From positions 27,334,236 to 27,398,235 of the forward strand of contig CM056554.1 in NCBI GenBank assembly GCA_029721515.1: a DNA stretch of 64,000 nt, written 5' to 3'. The notes under the pieces are model-generated. The model did not search any database. It was not told the DNA's origin and saw only the letters and a program-made list of their open reading frames with translations. This document shows, piece after piece, positions 14,097 to 23,030 of this stretch (positions are counted from its first letter, which is position 1; every line of letters starts with the position of its first letter). The translations under genes were made by a program, and so were the position numbers. Source of the DNA: Synanceia verrucosa. Lineage: Eukaryota > Chordata > Actinopteri > Perciformes > Synanceiidae.

Positions 14097-14133
<37 letters not shown>

Positions 14134-15734
14134 TCATGGAAAAAATTATTAGACCACCCTTATTTTCTTCAATTTCTTGTTCATTCTAATATCTGGTACC
14201 ACTAAACGTATAATACAATGAACACAACAAAAATGCAGCTGGTCACATAATACTTTATGTCCTATTTGACATTCTTAAGCTTAATTGATTCCCAGGGTAT
14301 ATAAGAGGCCATTTCATGTCACAAGCAGCACTGCACATGCAAAGGCCTAGAGTGGTTTCCTGCTTACATTCAAGCCGTAGCACAACTCAGAAGTTGTCAG
14401 CTCTCACATAATGCCTAAAACAAAAGAATTATGTGAAGCAACAAAGGCAGCCATCTTGGCACTGCTGGAAATTGGCATGAGTGAGAGACAGGTAGCGAAA
14501 AAACTGAAGATCTCCAAGACAGCCGTTCATTCCAACAAAAAAACAAGCTGAACATGGCACTACCAAATTGCTACCTGGCCGTGGCAGGAAACGCGTCTTT
14601 CTACCCCACGAGATGACCGTGCACTCATCCGTTCCTGTGTCAGGAATCGTCGTCAGACCTCCAGGGACCTTAAAAATGAGTGGGCACTGTCGAGAAATGT
14701 GACTTGCTCGGCAAGGACAGTTCGAAACCGACTTGTTGAAGCTGGTTTGAAGTCACACAGAGCACGCAAGAAGCCCTTCATCAATGAAAGGCAGAGGAAG
14801 GCCCGGTTACTCTTTGCTCGAGACCACAAGGATTGGACTGTTGATGATTGGGCTAAGGTTCTCTTCAGTGATGAATCCAATTTTGAATTGATGCCCACTC
14901 CAGCCAACTTACTGGTTAGGAGGAAGCCTGGAGAAGCTTACAACCCAGACTGTCTTGCCCCTACAGTAAAACATGGGGGTGGATCAGTCATGATCTGGGG
15001 TTGTTTCAGTCTGAGTGGAACAGGGCAAATGCAATTGTGTGAAGGCCGAATGAAACAGGTCAAGTACAGGACTATCCTTGAAAACAGTCTTCTTCCATCA
15101 GCTGGAAAACTCTTTCCTGCCTCGAATGACTGGATTTTCCAACAAGACAATGCCCCTTGCCACACGGCAAGGTCAGTTAAAGCCTGGATGGAGAACCACA
15201 ACATTCGCACCATGCCTTGGCCTGCTCAATCACCAGATCTTAATCCAATTGTAAACCTGTGGAAAATCATCAAACTCAAAATGGAGAACCACAAGCCCAA
15301 AAACAAAGAAAATTTGTTTGAATTTGTCCAACAGGAATGGGCTGCTGTGACAGCAGAACAATGTCAGAAGCTGGTGGAGAGCATGCCAAGACGCATGGCT
15401 GCAGTCATCAAAAACAATGGTTATGCAATCAAGTATTAACTCTTGTGTGTATCATGTGTTTAAAGCAAACAGAAAAGAAAACATGGAATGCTTAAAAGTA
15501 GTGTTTTTGGCGGTACAATGCCATAGCTATTGATGTAAGTATTTAAGTAATTTTGGTTATTATCAAGAAAACCATGGAAAATGAATAATCCTTAGTTCTT
15601 AAATTAAACTCTCATGAGCTATTTTTGTTGTTATCATTATAATTGTCCAAACAAATGTACCTTTAGTTGAGCCAGGCATTAAAATTAACAAGAAATTGAA
15701 GAAAACAAGGGTGGTCTAATAATTTTTTCCATGA

Positions 15735-15802
<68 letters not shown>

Positions 15803-18800
15803 GTGTGTATATATATACGTGTATATACATATGTATGTATACGTATATACGTATACACCCATGGAGCCCATGACTTCAGTTGTCTACACACAGCGCTGGC
15901 CTGTGAGTAATGTTGAGGCTTCTGGGATTTGTAGTCAGGTATAATGCTGCGTTCCATTAACCTCGGAAGTCAGATGTCGGCGCTGGGGATGACATCACAC
16001 CTCAGAAAACCAAGTTTGTTGTACTTTCTCTGTCGGAATGCAGAAAACTAATGCTGCAATATGAGGTCCACCTCAAACATAATTAATAGGAACAAAGACG
16101 ACATAGAAGGTGTGTTTGTTCTCCGGCGTAATTCTGTGCAACTCTACTGTAGGCTGGAACGTGTAACGCTACACTGTGCTAACCCACGGCGCTGCCAACT
16201 TGGATTATGATGGTGTGGTCAAGTCAGGTTTGGTGAGAGTCGTCCAACTTTCAGAGCCGGAAATCCAACTTTGGTTGGCATTCCAGTTGAAACTTCTGAC
16301 TCAGAACTCGGAAATTCCAACTTCCAAGTACAAATGGAACGCAGCATAAACCACAGAGATCAAAACAGGAAGTGGAGACGATCGAGATTAGAGAGCAAAA
16401 CAGAATGTGGAGAAAAAGTGGTGATTTTGGTGAAAGTGTCCTCTTCTCTACCTCTGATAAAACAAGAATGGAACAAGGTAAAAACAAACATTTTTTTCAG
16501 GATGAAATAAAGAGTCTCTTCTTTCATTTGAGCTATTCAGTGTTTTCAGAGACATAGTACAAAATATTCTGTGGGTCTAGAAAGATGAATGCTGGTACAA
16601 GCCACTTCGGGTTTTATAAAAGAGCTGGCACTCAATGAGATTAAAAAAAATAATGTGATTGACAGCACCTGGAGGTACCACGCAGGTTGAACTTTTGACG
16701 CATGTTTAAATCAGTGTTTTCTTGTCTGACAACAGGACAGAAAAATGAATGAATGAAAAGAACAAAATCATGTTTGAGCGTGAGTTTTCTGTTGTGTTGC
16801 TCAACGATCAAATTAGGATGATTTTCATGTAAGAGATGAAGAAAAGCTGCGATGTGAACACTGCAGGTATATTTACCTGAGTGAGTCAGGTGATGGTCTG
16901 ATCGCTGCCATCATTGGCTGAATCAGAGATAAAGTGAGAACACAACAGCCCAGGTATGGATGGACACCTGCATGCTGCACACACACACACACACACACAA
17001 TATACCCATCAAGTACTAATGTGAACTTTAAATGAACAGACTGTAAAGGTCTCACTCAGGAGTGTGTTACTATATTTGTGAAACTGTACGACATGACTGC
17101 TTACTGTACCTCGCTCCAGCCTCTCCTGTAGAAAAATGGGAGGCAAAAGGCTAAAATGACCAGAGCCACAGTTAGCATCATCAGGCCTCGATGGACCTAC
17201 ACACACACAAACACCATGATAGAGTTCAATATAATGTTGTTCATCTTTTTTTTTGTTAAGCTGGTGTGCGAGTCTGTGAGGCTGAAGAGCAGTAAAATAT
17301 GTAACTCTAGATACAGACCAAAGTATAAATTTGATCGGCCTGTTAGTTTGGTGTGTGTGTGTGTGTGTGTGTGTGTTTGTAATATCTACCTGGAACCAGA
17401 CTTTCTGGCCGAGAACAGTTTGGTTCGGCCAGTCCTGTTTGTAGAAGCTGGCAATGAAGGTACCAACACTTCCTGTTAGCATCCAGGCTAGCAGCATTAG
17501 TGCACCTGGACAGGTAGACCCATATGATACTTTGCATCTGTTCCTTCTGACCTAAATCAGCTGGTGTATGTATCTATTAACCTATTAATGTGTTTTCTGA
17601 CACTTTGCGGCATGATTGTGTCTAAAAATTATGTTATAACATGTGTGTGTGTGTCGGTAACTAGAGCCTAAATAACTAATTTTTGACAACACCAAGTACT
17701 TAATCTAAAGCATGAGCAGTCCACAAACCATGCATTTTCATAATGATGGGTCCCCGGGAGCCTCTAAGGACCTCAGGGGGTCCAGTGATGTGTTTTCTGT
17801 GGGTGGAGATTAACGGCTGGTGACTATGTTTCCATACTATACCTAGAAGAGACAGAAGCATGCGTATTGAAGTCCTGCAAGGAATTTCACTTTTACTAAT
17901 TATTATCGTTATGTCACCAAAGTGATTACTATCAGTGGTCATCTAGGAAGGCAGATATTGCTGACAGTAGCACCACGCTGAACAAAGAGCGCTTCAAATC
18001 AATGCTTGTCTCTTTTGTTGACACTCAGTTCTCTCTGATATAAAGAAACACTGTAGATAGAAACATACAGAATATATTTGTGCCATGCATTCATCATCAT
18101 TTTAATCTTGAAAGGCCAATTAACCATTAACCAGAGTGCACTGCATGCGTTCATCATTTCCTGCTAACTACATCCTGTTCCCAAAATAAAACTGATACCA
18201 TTCAAGGAGCTGATGCTGGTCACACTGACATAATAAACTTGTGACAGGTTGATAAGAACTTTAATTGGCCTTGAAGACACAGGACAACTGTATATGTGTA
18301 AACTCTCTTACCGTGCTGAGCGTGTCCACTGGCTAGGAACAGGAAGTAGTCTTGGTCCAGATCATAGCGGGCTGGTTCCTCACTGGTCAGTTTGACAGGT
18401 CTGCTGAACCTGCACAGAATTACTCCATCTGCCAGCCTCCACGACACTGACGAGAGGCCAGACTGCAGTCACACCCAGAGAGAACAAAACAACAACATCT
18501 GGTGGTTAGGGTTAAGATCCAACATTTATAACTATATTCGTTTCTTTGTGAGAAGATGGATATCAGTCTAATCAATGTAGTGGCAGAAAGCAGTGACGGA
18601 GGCTCACCAATAAGGTTATGACTGATGTTCACTGTGCTAAGTCTGGAAAGGATGAAGGGATTGGATTTTTTGAAGTTGAGTTTTCGGTATAATCGCTATA
18701 AGGTAAAATGACTGTTTTGTAACTGTGGTCTGGTGGCCCTGAAGAGACAATATAACAGCTTCAGTTCAGAAGTAGTAATAAAACATTATTAGCTAACTAA

Positions 18801-20696
18801 ACAAAGATCTACCTAAGAAAATCTATAGCAGCTAGAATATCAAACAGAACAGAAGGAATGTGAAGCTCTTATATCACTGTCTTTAAGCCACCAGACGTTG
18901 CATCAGTGTGTTAGTTTGTTAGTCTGGACATATGTGCAAATCTGGGTGAGGTTATATCAGATTGGATTTATTCAAAGTGTTTTCACGTGTCACCTGTGAC
19001 TGGTCGTCAGGTTGTGTTCGTCCAGAGACGAAGGCAGCACTCACTGATACTCTGTCCATGTCTTTTACACACATGTACACATCATCATTGCCCTACAGGA
19101 ACACACAAGCATAAACAGAAAATACATATTTAGGTGGTAAATGGCTCACAGCAGAAAGTCAAGCTGCACACTGAGGAGTGACTCTACGTTATTCTGTGAT
19201 TACACTGCGGATGAACCTGCTGTGTATCTGACGTATAATGTTGTGTTGTGCTAGTTTACCATCCATGTGTCGAAGGACAGTGCAAAGGCAACGTAACCCT
19301 CCGCTGGGCCGCTCATCTCAAACACCACTGACTGTGGACAAATGTGATTAAGATGTGTTAAAGGCTCTGATAAAGGAGCAATAGATGGCAAATTCAGAAC
19401 ATTGGCACCATTAGCAGATAGCATGTGTTAGCATCACTACATTTGCCTCTACCCATCAGCAGCTGCCTGCTCTGATAAATGCACATCATTTGGTGAACAA
19501 TCTGCCTTTTTGGGTAGAATCTAACGTTAACATTATCCTCTGTCGAGCCATTTGTCCATTAGCCTCCATGACTGCAGAACAAACAGTGGACGGTGTCTGC
19601 AGCACTGTCATCGGAGGAGCCAGTATTTCAATTTGGTATGTTCTCTGATGCTCATTTCATGATTTATTACAGTGAATACATTACATAGTTTACGTATTTT
19701 AACCCATCCTACAATGTTTTCCTTAACCTAAGCAAGTCATTTTGTAGCGTAAGTTAAAAACCTGAGCTGAACCTGAACCTGAAGTGTTGTTTTTTGACAA
19801 GTTGAGAATGAAAAATGTGTGGTAAGGATTCTACATGTAATTGTATTCATTGTGCCAGTAAATGAGTCAGTTAAAAGCCAAACCTTTTTGTCTGGTCCGT
19901 CTGTGGCCATGGACAGGAAGAAGCAGCGAGGATCTCCTCCTGGATCACAGCCTGGAGGATCTTGCAGGCAGGATTTTGATTGGCCACATCCCTCAGAAGT
20001 AAACTACAGTACAGGAGTGAGATGGTGAAGGGGGATTATTAGTCTTCATTATAAAGTGAGAAGTTTCTCATGTTGTGACACTCACAGGCCCGGGCAGGAT
20101 GGAGGCTGAGGTTGTAGGTTGTTCTGACGGTGTGGTGTCTGACTGTGGTGGGTGGGGAGTAACACCATGCTGATAGATAATTGGTCCAGGCAGCTTCACC
20201 CAAAATACATTGTAGTGGGCAAGTACAGTTACACTGGAAAGTATACACATAGGAAGAATATTCTGTCATAAAGTAAAGAAACACTGTTTTGGTGTTAAAC
20301 TCTTTACAGAGGTAATACACTGGGGGAGAAATGGTCATTATAAACGTCAATACAGACAGAGTTCTTTTTGAAACCAACAGTATCGCCCCCTACTGGCTGG
20401 TGGAGAGAATGTAAGTTTAATAACAGCATAGTTATGATTATTATATTCCATAAAGATGTGACAGTGGTGGTAATGGTGTGTGACTGACATTACTGAATCG
20501 CTTTGCGAGAAATAAATGTGAAAGAAATAAACTCACAAAAACTGAACCTGTCTGGGAGCATGTGCAGGAGCTTTCCAGAAGACAACAACCTGTGTCTGCC
20601 TGGCCTTACTGCTGTGGCTCACCGCTGAACCCTGGACACACATTTCAGTTTTCATTTATTTTACATTTTGTCCAACAATGTCATCTGAGAGTGTCT

Positions 20697-20729
<33 letters not shown>

Positions 20730-22558
20730 ACCTGGTGCTGATTACAGGTGAGCAGCTGAGTCTTTTTCAGGTCGGTCAGGATGAAGGTGCCGACTGTGGA
20801 TTCTGAACCCTGATTGGCTGCATCTCTGGCCTGAAGCAGAAAGCCCTCAAAATACGACGTTCCTGATAGGATGACTGGAGAAGAGTGTTTCAAAAAGTAA
20901 AATTTTGATTCATTTGGTTCTAAACTGACCATGTTTACTGATAGAGAGATGAACAGATCCTTTGTTAATCCTGAGGGAAATGCAAATAATCATCAGCATG
21001 TTAACAATACAGTGCTTGGCCCCGTCTACCTACTCCTGCTGGGCTCAGTGCTTTGTAAACATGGCATATCATTCCATTGCTACGTGGACGACAGTCAGAT
21101 CAATGTCCCGCTGAAGAAGTCAGACCTCTACAGTATTAAGTCACTCCTGGAGTGCCTGCATGACATTCAAGCCTGGATGTCTCTGCATTTTCTTAATTTT
21201 AATGAAAAAAGATGGAGGTCATGGTCTTTGGGAGCATCTGTGTCCCCCCTAGTTGACCTCGGTTTGTTGACACAGTGCCACAAGCCACTTGTGAATAATC
21301 TGGGGGATGCAGAGCTTAAATTTGACAACCAGATTAAAGCAGTAGTGAAGTCTAGCTTCTTCCAGTTGAGGCAAAAATTAAACTGATTCTTCAGAAGCAC
21401 CTTTTTGAAACAGTGATCCACGCCTGGGCTGGATTATTGTAATGGTCTTGATATGGGGGTTAGTGGGTCATCTATTGCCCATCCTCAGTTGGTTCAGAAT
21501 GCTGCTGCATTTCTTTTAACTGGCACGAGAAAGTATGAGCATATTACACCTGTTTTAGCTTCACTCCACTGGCTGCCTGTTCATTTTAGATTCATTTTAA
21601 AATACTTTTATTTGCTTTTAAAGCCTTAAATGGCCTCGCTCCACTCTGCCTGTCTGAGCTGTTAAAAAACACTAGGTTTAAGCTCATAAGGGAGCGAGCG
21701 TTTGCTGCTGCACATCAGACAGGCTTCTTCCCTGTCCCTTTAAATCCCTTTTAAAAACCCACCTCTTTTCTTTGGTGTTTGACACCACCTAGAGTGTTGT
21801 TTTTATATTTGATTTTAATTATTTTATCTGATATTCTGATGTATTTCATCCTATGTTATTTTGATTTTATATTTTATATTATATTCTCTTATGTCCATCG
21901 TTTTATTGTGCTTCTGTTGTTTATCATTCACTTACTGTGCAGCACTTTATACAAACCTTGTGTTTGTGTAAATCAGGCTATATAAATAAAGTGGATTGGA
22001 TTGGAAATAAGAGCAGTAGAGCTGCAGAGGAGAAAACTTTATACTAAAACCAGTGAAAATAGAAACGTACTGTGCACATAGGTTGAGATTTATGTCCATG
22101 TACAGTATCAGGAGTTATGGTAACTGTAAGTCAAACTGCATATTTAAAAGCTCGTAGTACACAGTTTTTGCTTGTGGGAATCACTTCAGTGGTATGGATT
22201 CTGTTTTAGGGTGGATTTCCTGAAAGACTGGATCAAAATTATGACATGTCTTTAATCACAGCACTGGGCGTCATTGACATGCAGGCAGTGGTCGTGTTGG
22301 GTTTGACTGGTTACCTTGGATTCGATCACCTGGACTGAAAGCAGTGGTGTTGGTTTCCAGGCGGTAGGGGCTGTGAGAGGTCTGACCAGGGACTCCATGG
22401 TGGGGCACCATGCTGCCACAGGATTTGGTGACCTTGCCGTTGGCATAACAGCCTGCTGGCATCCAGTAACCCACGACAACAGAGATAAAGAGAAGCAAAC
22501 CCACAGGAGACATCTACCTGATCAACTATCAGCCGCTGCGCAGCTCAGTCCACAAAGT
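775..22558 (-). CDS. frrs1: frrs1, ferric-chelate reductase 1 (14 coding exons, 3' end off window)
   Basis: Membrane reductase of the DOMON-cytochrome b561 family, thought to reduce ferric to ferrous iron. Exons in transcript order: 22315-22558 (ATG at 22513), 20732-20874, 20537-20631, 20086-20233, 19884-20003, 19260-19331, 18994-19092, 18312-18462, 17729-17842, 17390-17505, 17110-17196, 16877-16974, 1011-1069, 775-918. All have AG/GT borders and the phases join into one frame of about 548 codons. Human FRRS1 has about 590 residues, so one last exon lies left of position 1. Domains: signal peptide (MSPVGLLLFISVVVGYWMPA), reelin domain (residues about 25-195, YANGKVTKSCGSMVPHHG), DOMON (about 196-345, ending SWRLADGV), b561 core (about 370-548). 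Histidines at candidate heme positions are seen in KMHG, VHRG and LHW. The fourth position (codon 827-829) reads Leu. Assignment rests on recognised family motifs and the agl neighbour. Confidence 0.93.
1254..1441. mobile_element. hAT-like MITE, 188 bp, long terminal inverted repeats
   Basis: The first about 52 bases (tagtgatggacaaatgaagc...) and the last about 52 are inverted copies with two mismatches. The element begins TAGTG and ends CACTA, as hAT ends often do. Flanking octamers ctgacacc and ccgacaac match at 6 of 8 bases, a plausible decayed 8-bp target duplication. It has no coding capacity and lies in the big frrs1 intron. Confidence 0.75.
1593..2505 (-). pseudogene. Tc1-like transposase relic (broken)
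   Basis: Minus-strand remains of a Tc1/mariner DDE transposase. The start region (ATG at 2505, MWSKELSVEVKQTIL) encodes the paired-like helix-turn-helix, which soon hits a stop. A later frame carries the linker (RPGRPQKT). The frame 2093-1593 carries the catalytic core with HGGGSV, QMDSDPKHTA (second Asp) and SPDLNPMEH (the Glu is kept). At least two frameshifts, an apparent deletion before the first catalytic Asp, and an aberrant C terminus show it is dead. No clear terminal inverted repeats were found. Similar 15-base words (tgacagttaacaaga, tgacaggttaacaag) lie just outside at 1571 and 2586 in direct orientation. Confidence 0.85.
2621..2656. repeat. TA microsatellite
   Basis: Alternating TA with a short CA/TA lead-in. 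It separates the Tc1 relic from the gypsy long terminal repeat. The outer end of the gypsy element is probably obscured by it. Confidence 0.9.
2657..3521 (-). repeat. 3' long terminal repeat of Ty3/gypsy element (left limit uncertain)
   Basis: On the minus strand a polypurine run (aaggggggtac) at about 3522-3535 directly precedes TGTCATGATCC, the typical start of fish gypsy LTRs, at 3521. The region runs for about 865 bp toward the TA tract and has no coding frame. It contains two diverged direct copies of ggatctactcc...ggattcttct at about 3058 and 3132. No matching 5' LTR was found at the other end, so the solo flank cannot be confirmed by comparison. Confidence 0.65.
3590..6065 (-). pseudogene. 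gypsy pol: reverse transcriptase, RNase H, integrase, chromodomain (frameshifted)
   Basis: Order in transcript direction: reverse transcriptase (VKKKDGSLRPCIDY near 6050, palm motif YLDDILIF near 5735), RNase H (VDASNLGVGAVLLQR near 5300, then TTTWELLAIKIALEEW), zinc-binding and core integrase (RACPVCARNK; DFVTRLPPSKG; DILSDRGPQF; HPEANGQTERLNQ), and a C-terminal chromodomain-like end (DPVYTVRKFLAGR near 3720). The frame shifts near 5900, 5190, 5010, 4800, 4520 and within the chromodomain. About 35-40 residues of the integrase core after the first Asp seem to be missing. The chromodomain marks it as a chromovirus. It is a dead copy. Confidence 0.88.
6066..6077. repeat. L1 target-site duplication, left copy
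   Basis: gaagaaaaaaac, identical to 12470-12481. It defines the left border of the L1 insertion in the gypsy reverse transcriptase coding sequence. Confidence 0.85.
6325..7005 (+). CDS. L1 ORF1 protein (coiled coil plus RNA-binding domain)
   Basis: 226 codons from the ATG at 6325 (MDSTPNPKKKKRDSS). The frame is open upstream to 6274 without an ATG. There is a basic N terminus and a heptad-like coiled coil at about residues 30-110 (Leu, Ile and Asn rich). An L1 RRM-like region follows (RSMRDNLIFSGI, then FHRVHRLGKRSDNGPRPIIAKFEH). Known L1 ORF1 proteins coat the element's RNA as trimers. At 226 codons it is shorter than many L1 ORF1 proteins and ends soon after LVCDRH, so the C-terminal domain may be truncated. 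Confidence 0.85.
   Translation: MDSTPNPKKKKRDSSTDTNDLQATEIQVSLLESINQKLDKLMSLHKEVADIRDSLEFAHNNIASLQQTNHELQTSVKTLTEQMNTVTRENKMLKENLLDIQTRSMRDNLIFSGISEKTPDNPESEIKDFMITQLKLPRDTVQNITFHRVHRLGKRSDNGPRPIIAKFEHFKQKELVKSQGKELKGTRFGLNDQYPREINERCKVLYPLLKENQKNNKRASLVCDRH
7467..11318 (+). pseudogene. L1 ORF2: endonuclease and reverse transcriptase (frameshifted)
   Basis: ORF2 begins with the APE-type endonuclease (MQTLNLITWNIRGIR at 7467; then ICFLQEIHL, ANIYGPN, LAGDFNTV and SDHAPI near 8143). The reverse transcriptase follows (KSPGPDGFPAEFYKHFW near 8870, SYRPISLIN near 9050, DAKKAFDKVNW near 9260, GCPLSPSLFA near 9440, YADDLLLY near 9560), then the C-terminal segment (CSQCTAG near 10,750). The frame is lost in the A-rich run near 7520, again near 9300, and again near 10,440. 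Each domain is otherwise well preserved. The exact C terminus is uncertain. It nicks DNA and copies L1 RNA in active elements; this copy cannot make the full protein. Confidence 0.88.
11000..12469 (+). other. L1 3' untranslated region with G-rich tract
   Basis: Between ORF2 and the A-rich tail is GC-rich sequence with a run of G clusters on the plus strand at about 11,690-11,790. It is followed by T-rich sequence and a poly(A) signal at 12402. Open frames rich in Gly and Trp here are compositional and not conserved proteins. G-rich 3' ends are common in vertebrate L1 elements. Confidence 0.7.
12470..12481. repeat. L1 target-site duplication, right copy
   Basis: gaagaaaaaaac, identical to the left copy at 6066-6077. 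It immediately follows the A-rich tail of the L1. Confidence 0.85.
12482..14101 (-). pseudogene. gypsy gag-protease with one in-frame stop
   Basis: Frame from the ATG at 14101 (MQQEFSDTMSARVDHL). Gag has the usual capsid-like region (SAPSKFSGDTDDC, then SVGDYTIHFRTVA) and a CCHC zinc knuckle (CLYCAGRDHLIKDC near 13,280). The aspartic protease (ALIDSGADICLLD near 13,110) is followed by the connector and the first residues of reverse transcriptase (SSPAGA). The only break is a TGA at 13877-13879, a likely CpG decay of an Arg codon. The frame then runs unbroken to the L1 junction. Confidence 0.87.
14100..14130. repeat. TA microsatellite at gypsy/Tc1 junction
   Basis: About 15 TA units between the gypsy gag start and the left end of a Tc1 element. 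Tc1 elements insert at TA, so the tract may have been the target or have expanded from it. Confidence 0.9.
14131..15737 (+). mobile_element. Tc1/mariner transposon, about 1.6 kb, with both terminal inverted repeats
   Basis: The left end CAGTCATGGAAAAAATTATT and the right end are inverted copies extending about 50 bp with few mismatches. TA dinucleotides lie on both sides. It contains one transposase frame with two frameshifts. It sits at the 5' side of the gypsy element within the frrs1 intron. Confidence 0.93.
14411..15439 (+). pseudogene. Tc1 transposase with two frameshifts and a lost catalytic Glu
   Basis: It starts at the ATG at 14411 (MPKTKELCEATKAAILALL) with a helix-turn-helix (MSERQVAKKLKISKTAVH). 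The frame is lost near 14,540 and restored near 14,606. The rest is open to 15439. Linker RPGRGRKR-like sequence is seen in the shifted segment. The DDE core has SDESNFEL (first Asp), FQQDNAPCHTA (second Asp) and, exactly 34 residues later, Val in SPDLNPIVNLW where Tc1 enzymes have Glu. The copy is therefore dead both by frame and by catalytic residue. Confidence 0.9.
15738..15860. repeat. TA-rich microsatellite
   Basis: A long TA run grading into TG/TACG variants, directly at the right end of the Tc1 element. Confidence 0.9.
15885..16645 (+). mobile_element. TTAA-type MITE copy interrupted by a second MITE
   Basis: Segments 15,893-15,944 and 16,349-16,645 match, in order, the intact MITE at 48,774-49,237 (for example ctgtgagtaatgttgaggct / gagatcaaaacaggaagtgg / ggcactcaatgag). 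The left terminus is missing. The two segments are separated by an unrelated element at about 15,945-16,348. Confidence 0.75.
15945..16348. mobile_element. MITE nested inside another MITE
   Basis: About 400 bp bounded by inverted ends: atgctgcgttccatt...ggaagt on the left and acttcc...aatggaacgcagcat on the right. It is non-coding. It interrupts the MITE family defined at 48,774-49,237, so it inserted later. The superfamily is not clear. Confidence 0.7.
16646..16876. other. frrs1 intron sequence, nothing recognised
   Basis: Short single-copy-looking intron sequence between the MITE cluster and the exon at 16,877-16,974. Confidence 0.4.
16975..17002. repeat. CA/TG microsatellite abutting a frrs1 acceptor
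   Basis: About ten CA units. On the transcribed (minus) strand these are TG units ending directly in the CAG acceptor of the exon at 16,974. Confidence 0.85.
17348..17376. repeat. TG microsatellite in frrs1 intron
   Basis: About 13 TG units, 14 nt from the donor of the exon at 17,390-17,505. Confidence 0.85.
20697..20728. repeat. TG/CA microsatellite next to a frrs1 donor
   Basis: About 15 TG units. On the minus strand the donor GTGTAC of the exon ending at 20,732 runs straight into CA units. Confidence 0.85.
20935..22012 (+). mobile_element. CR1/Rex-like LINE fragment (3' part of reverse transcriptase and tail)
   Basis: A plus-strand, 5'-truncated non-LTR element in a frrs1 intron. First frame: KHGISFHCYVDDSQI (palm motif, YADD-type altered to YVDD), MSLHFLNFNE, VVKSSFFQLRQ. 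The later part in other frames gives QLVQNAAA, LLTGTRK, HITPVLASLHWLPVHF and SLLKTHLFSL. Multiple stops and shifts are present. It ends with ATAAATAAAG and TTGGA repeats, a usual LINE tail. The family name is inferred from these recurrent fish LINE motifs. Confidence 0.8.
22315..22558 (-). CDS. frrs1: frrs1 first coding exon with signal peptide
   Basis: The acceptor (catttcag) precedes 45 nt of 5' UTR, then the ATG at 22513. The first 20 or so residues form a hydrophobic secretion signal, followed by the conserved start of the reelin domain (YANGKVTKSCGSMVPHHG). The exon ends in phase 1 at 22315 before GTAACC. The next exon supplies TC to complete a Val codon, giving the family motif around ILSGTSYFEGFLLQAR. 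The start is the first ATG after the acceptor and directly opens the signal peptide. Confidence 0.88.
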
Positions 22559-22937
22559 CTGAAATGAAACATGGATTCATCATGACCATTTTTTATTTAC
22601 AATTTAATCTGGAGAGATATGACAAAGTCCAAAATGATTGTTTACCTGCATGTGATTGGTCGATACTACCATGACTACAACCAGAAATCAGAGCACTTCC
22701 TTCCTGCAGACTCTACATTCGATTGCAAAATCTATTCACAGATATGATGTTGCATTTAATAATGTCATCTAAGTATATGCTAAGTATTTGCATACTGTAG
22801 CTACTTTTATGAAGTATTAAATGGAAAATAAAAGATATGATTTCAGACAGAGGGCCCACAGTCTCAGACTGTTTTAGATGAAACATTTTGAACAAGAGCT
22901 CGTCAACCAAAGTGAGTAATAAGCTCGCTGTACTCAC

Positions 22938-23030
22938 CTCTCGTCCTGCTGCAGCAGAAGGGAAAATGTCCAGGTGTGTGAGTGCAGCCTCATTTCCTCT
23001 GTCCCACTGCCCTGTGTGTTCGTGTTATTG
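22938..23030 (-). other. frrs1: Possible frrs1 5' UTR exon
   Basis: On the minus strand a strong donor (gacgagag then GTGAGTAC) sits at 22938/22937, about 380 nt upstream of the first coding exon's acceptor. No coding frame is evident. A noncoding first exon here would fit the acceptor seen at 22559. The upstream limit is arbitrary, and transcript data would be needed to fix the start site. Confidence 0.35.

Larger units (their letters stand above)
12470..14101 (-). mobile_element. Ty3/gypsy chromovirus, 5' half (gag, protease), no 5' LTR
   Basis: Continuation of the gypsy element at 2657-6077 on the far side of the inserted L1. The gag start codon sits directly against a TA tract (14100-14130) and a Tc1 transposon. 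The leader, primer-binding site and 5' LTR are absent, either lost or never present. Confidence 0.88.

Noticed and set aside
3590..14101. A functional gypsy retrovirus-like element
   Set aside because: Split by the L1, many frameshifts in pol, an in-frame stop in gag and no 5' LTR. Annotated as pseudogene only.
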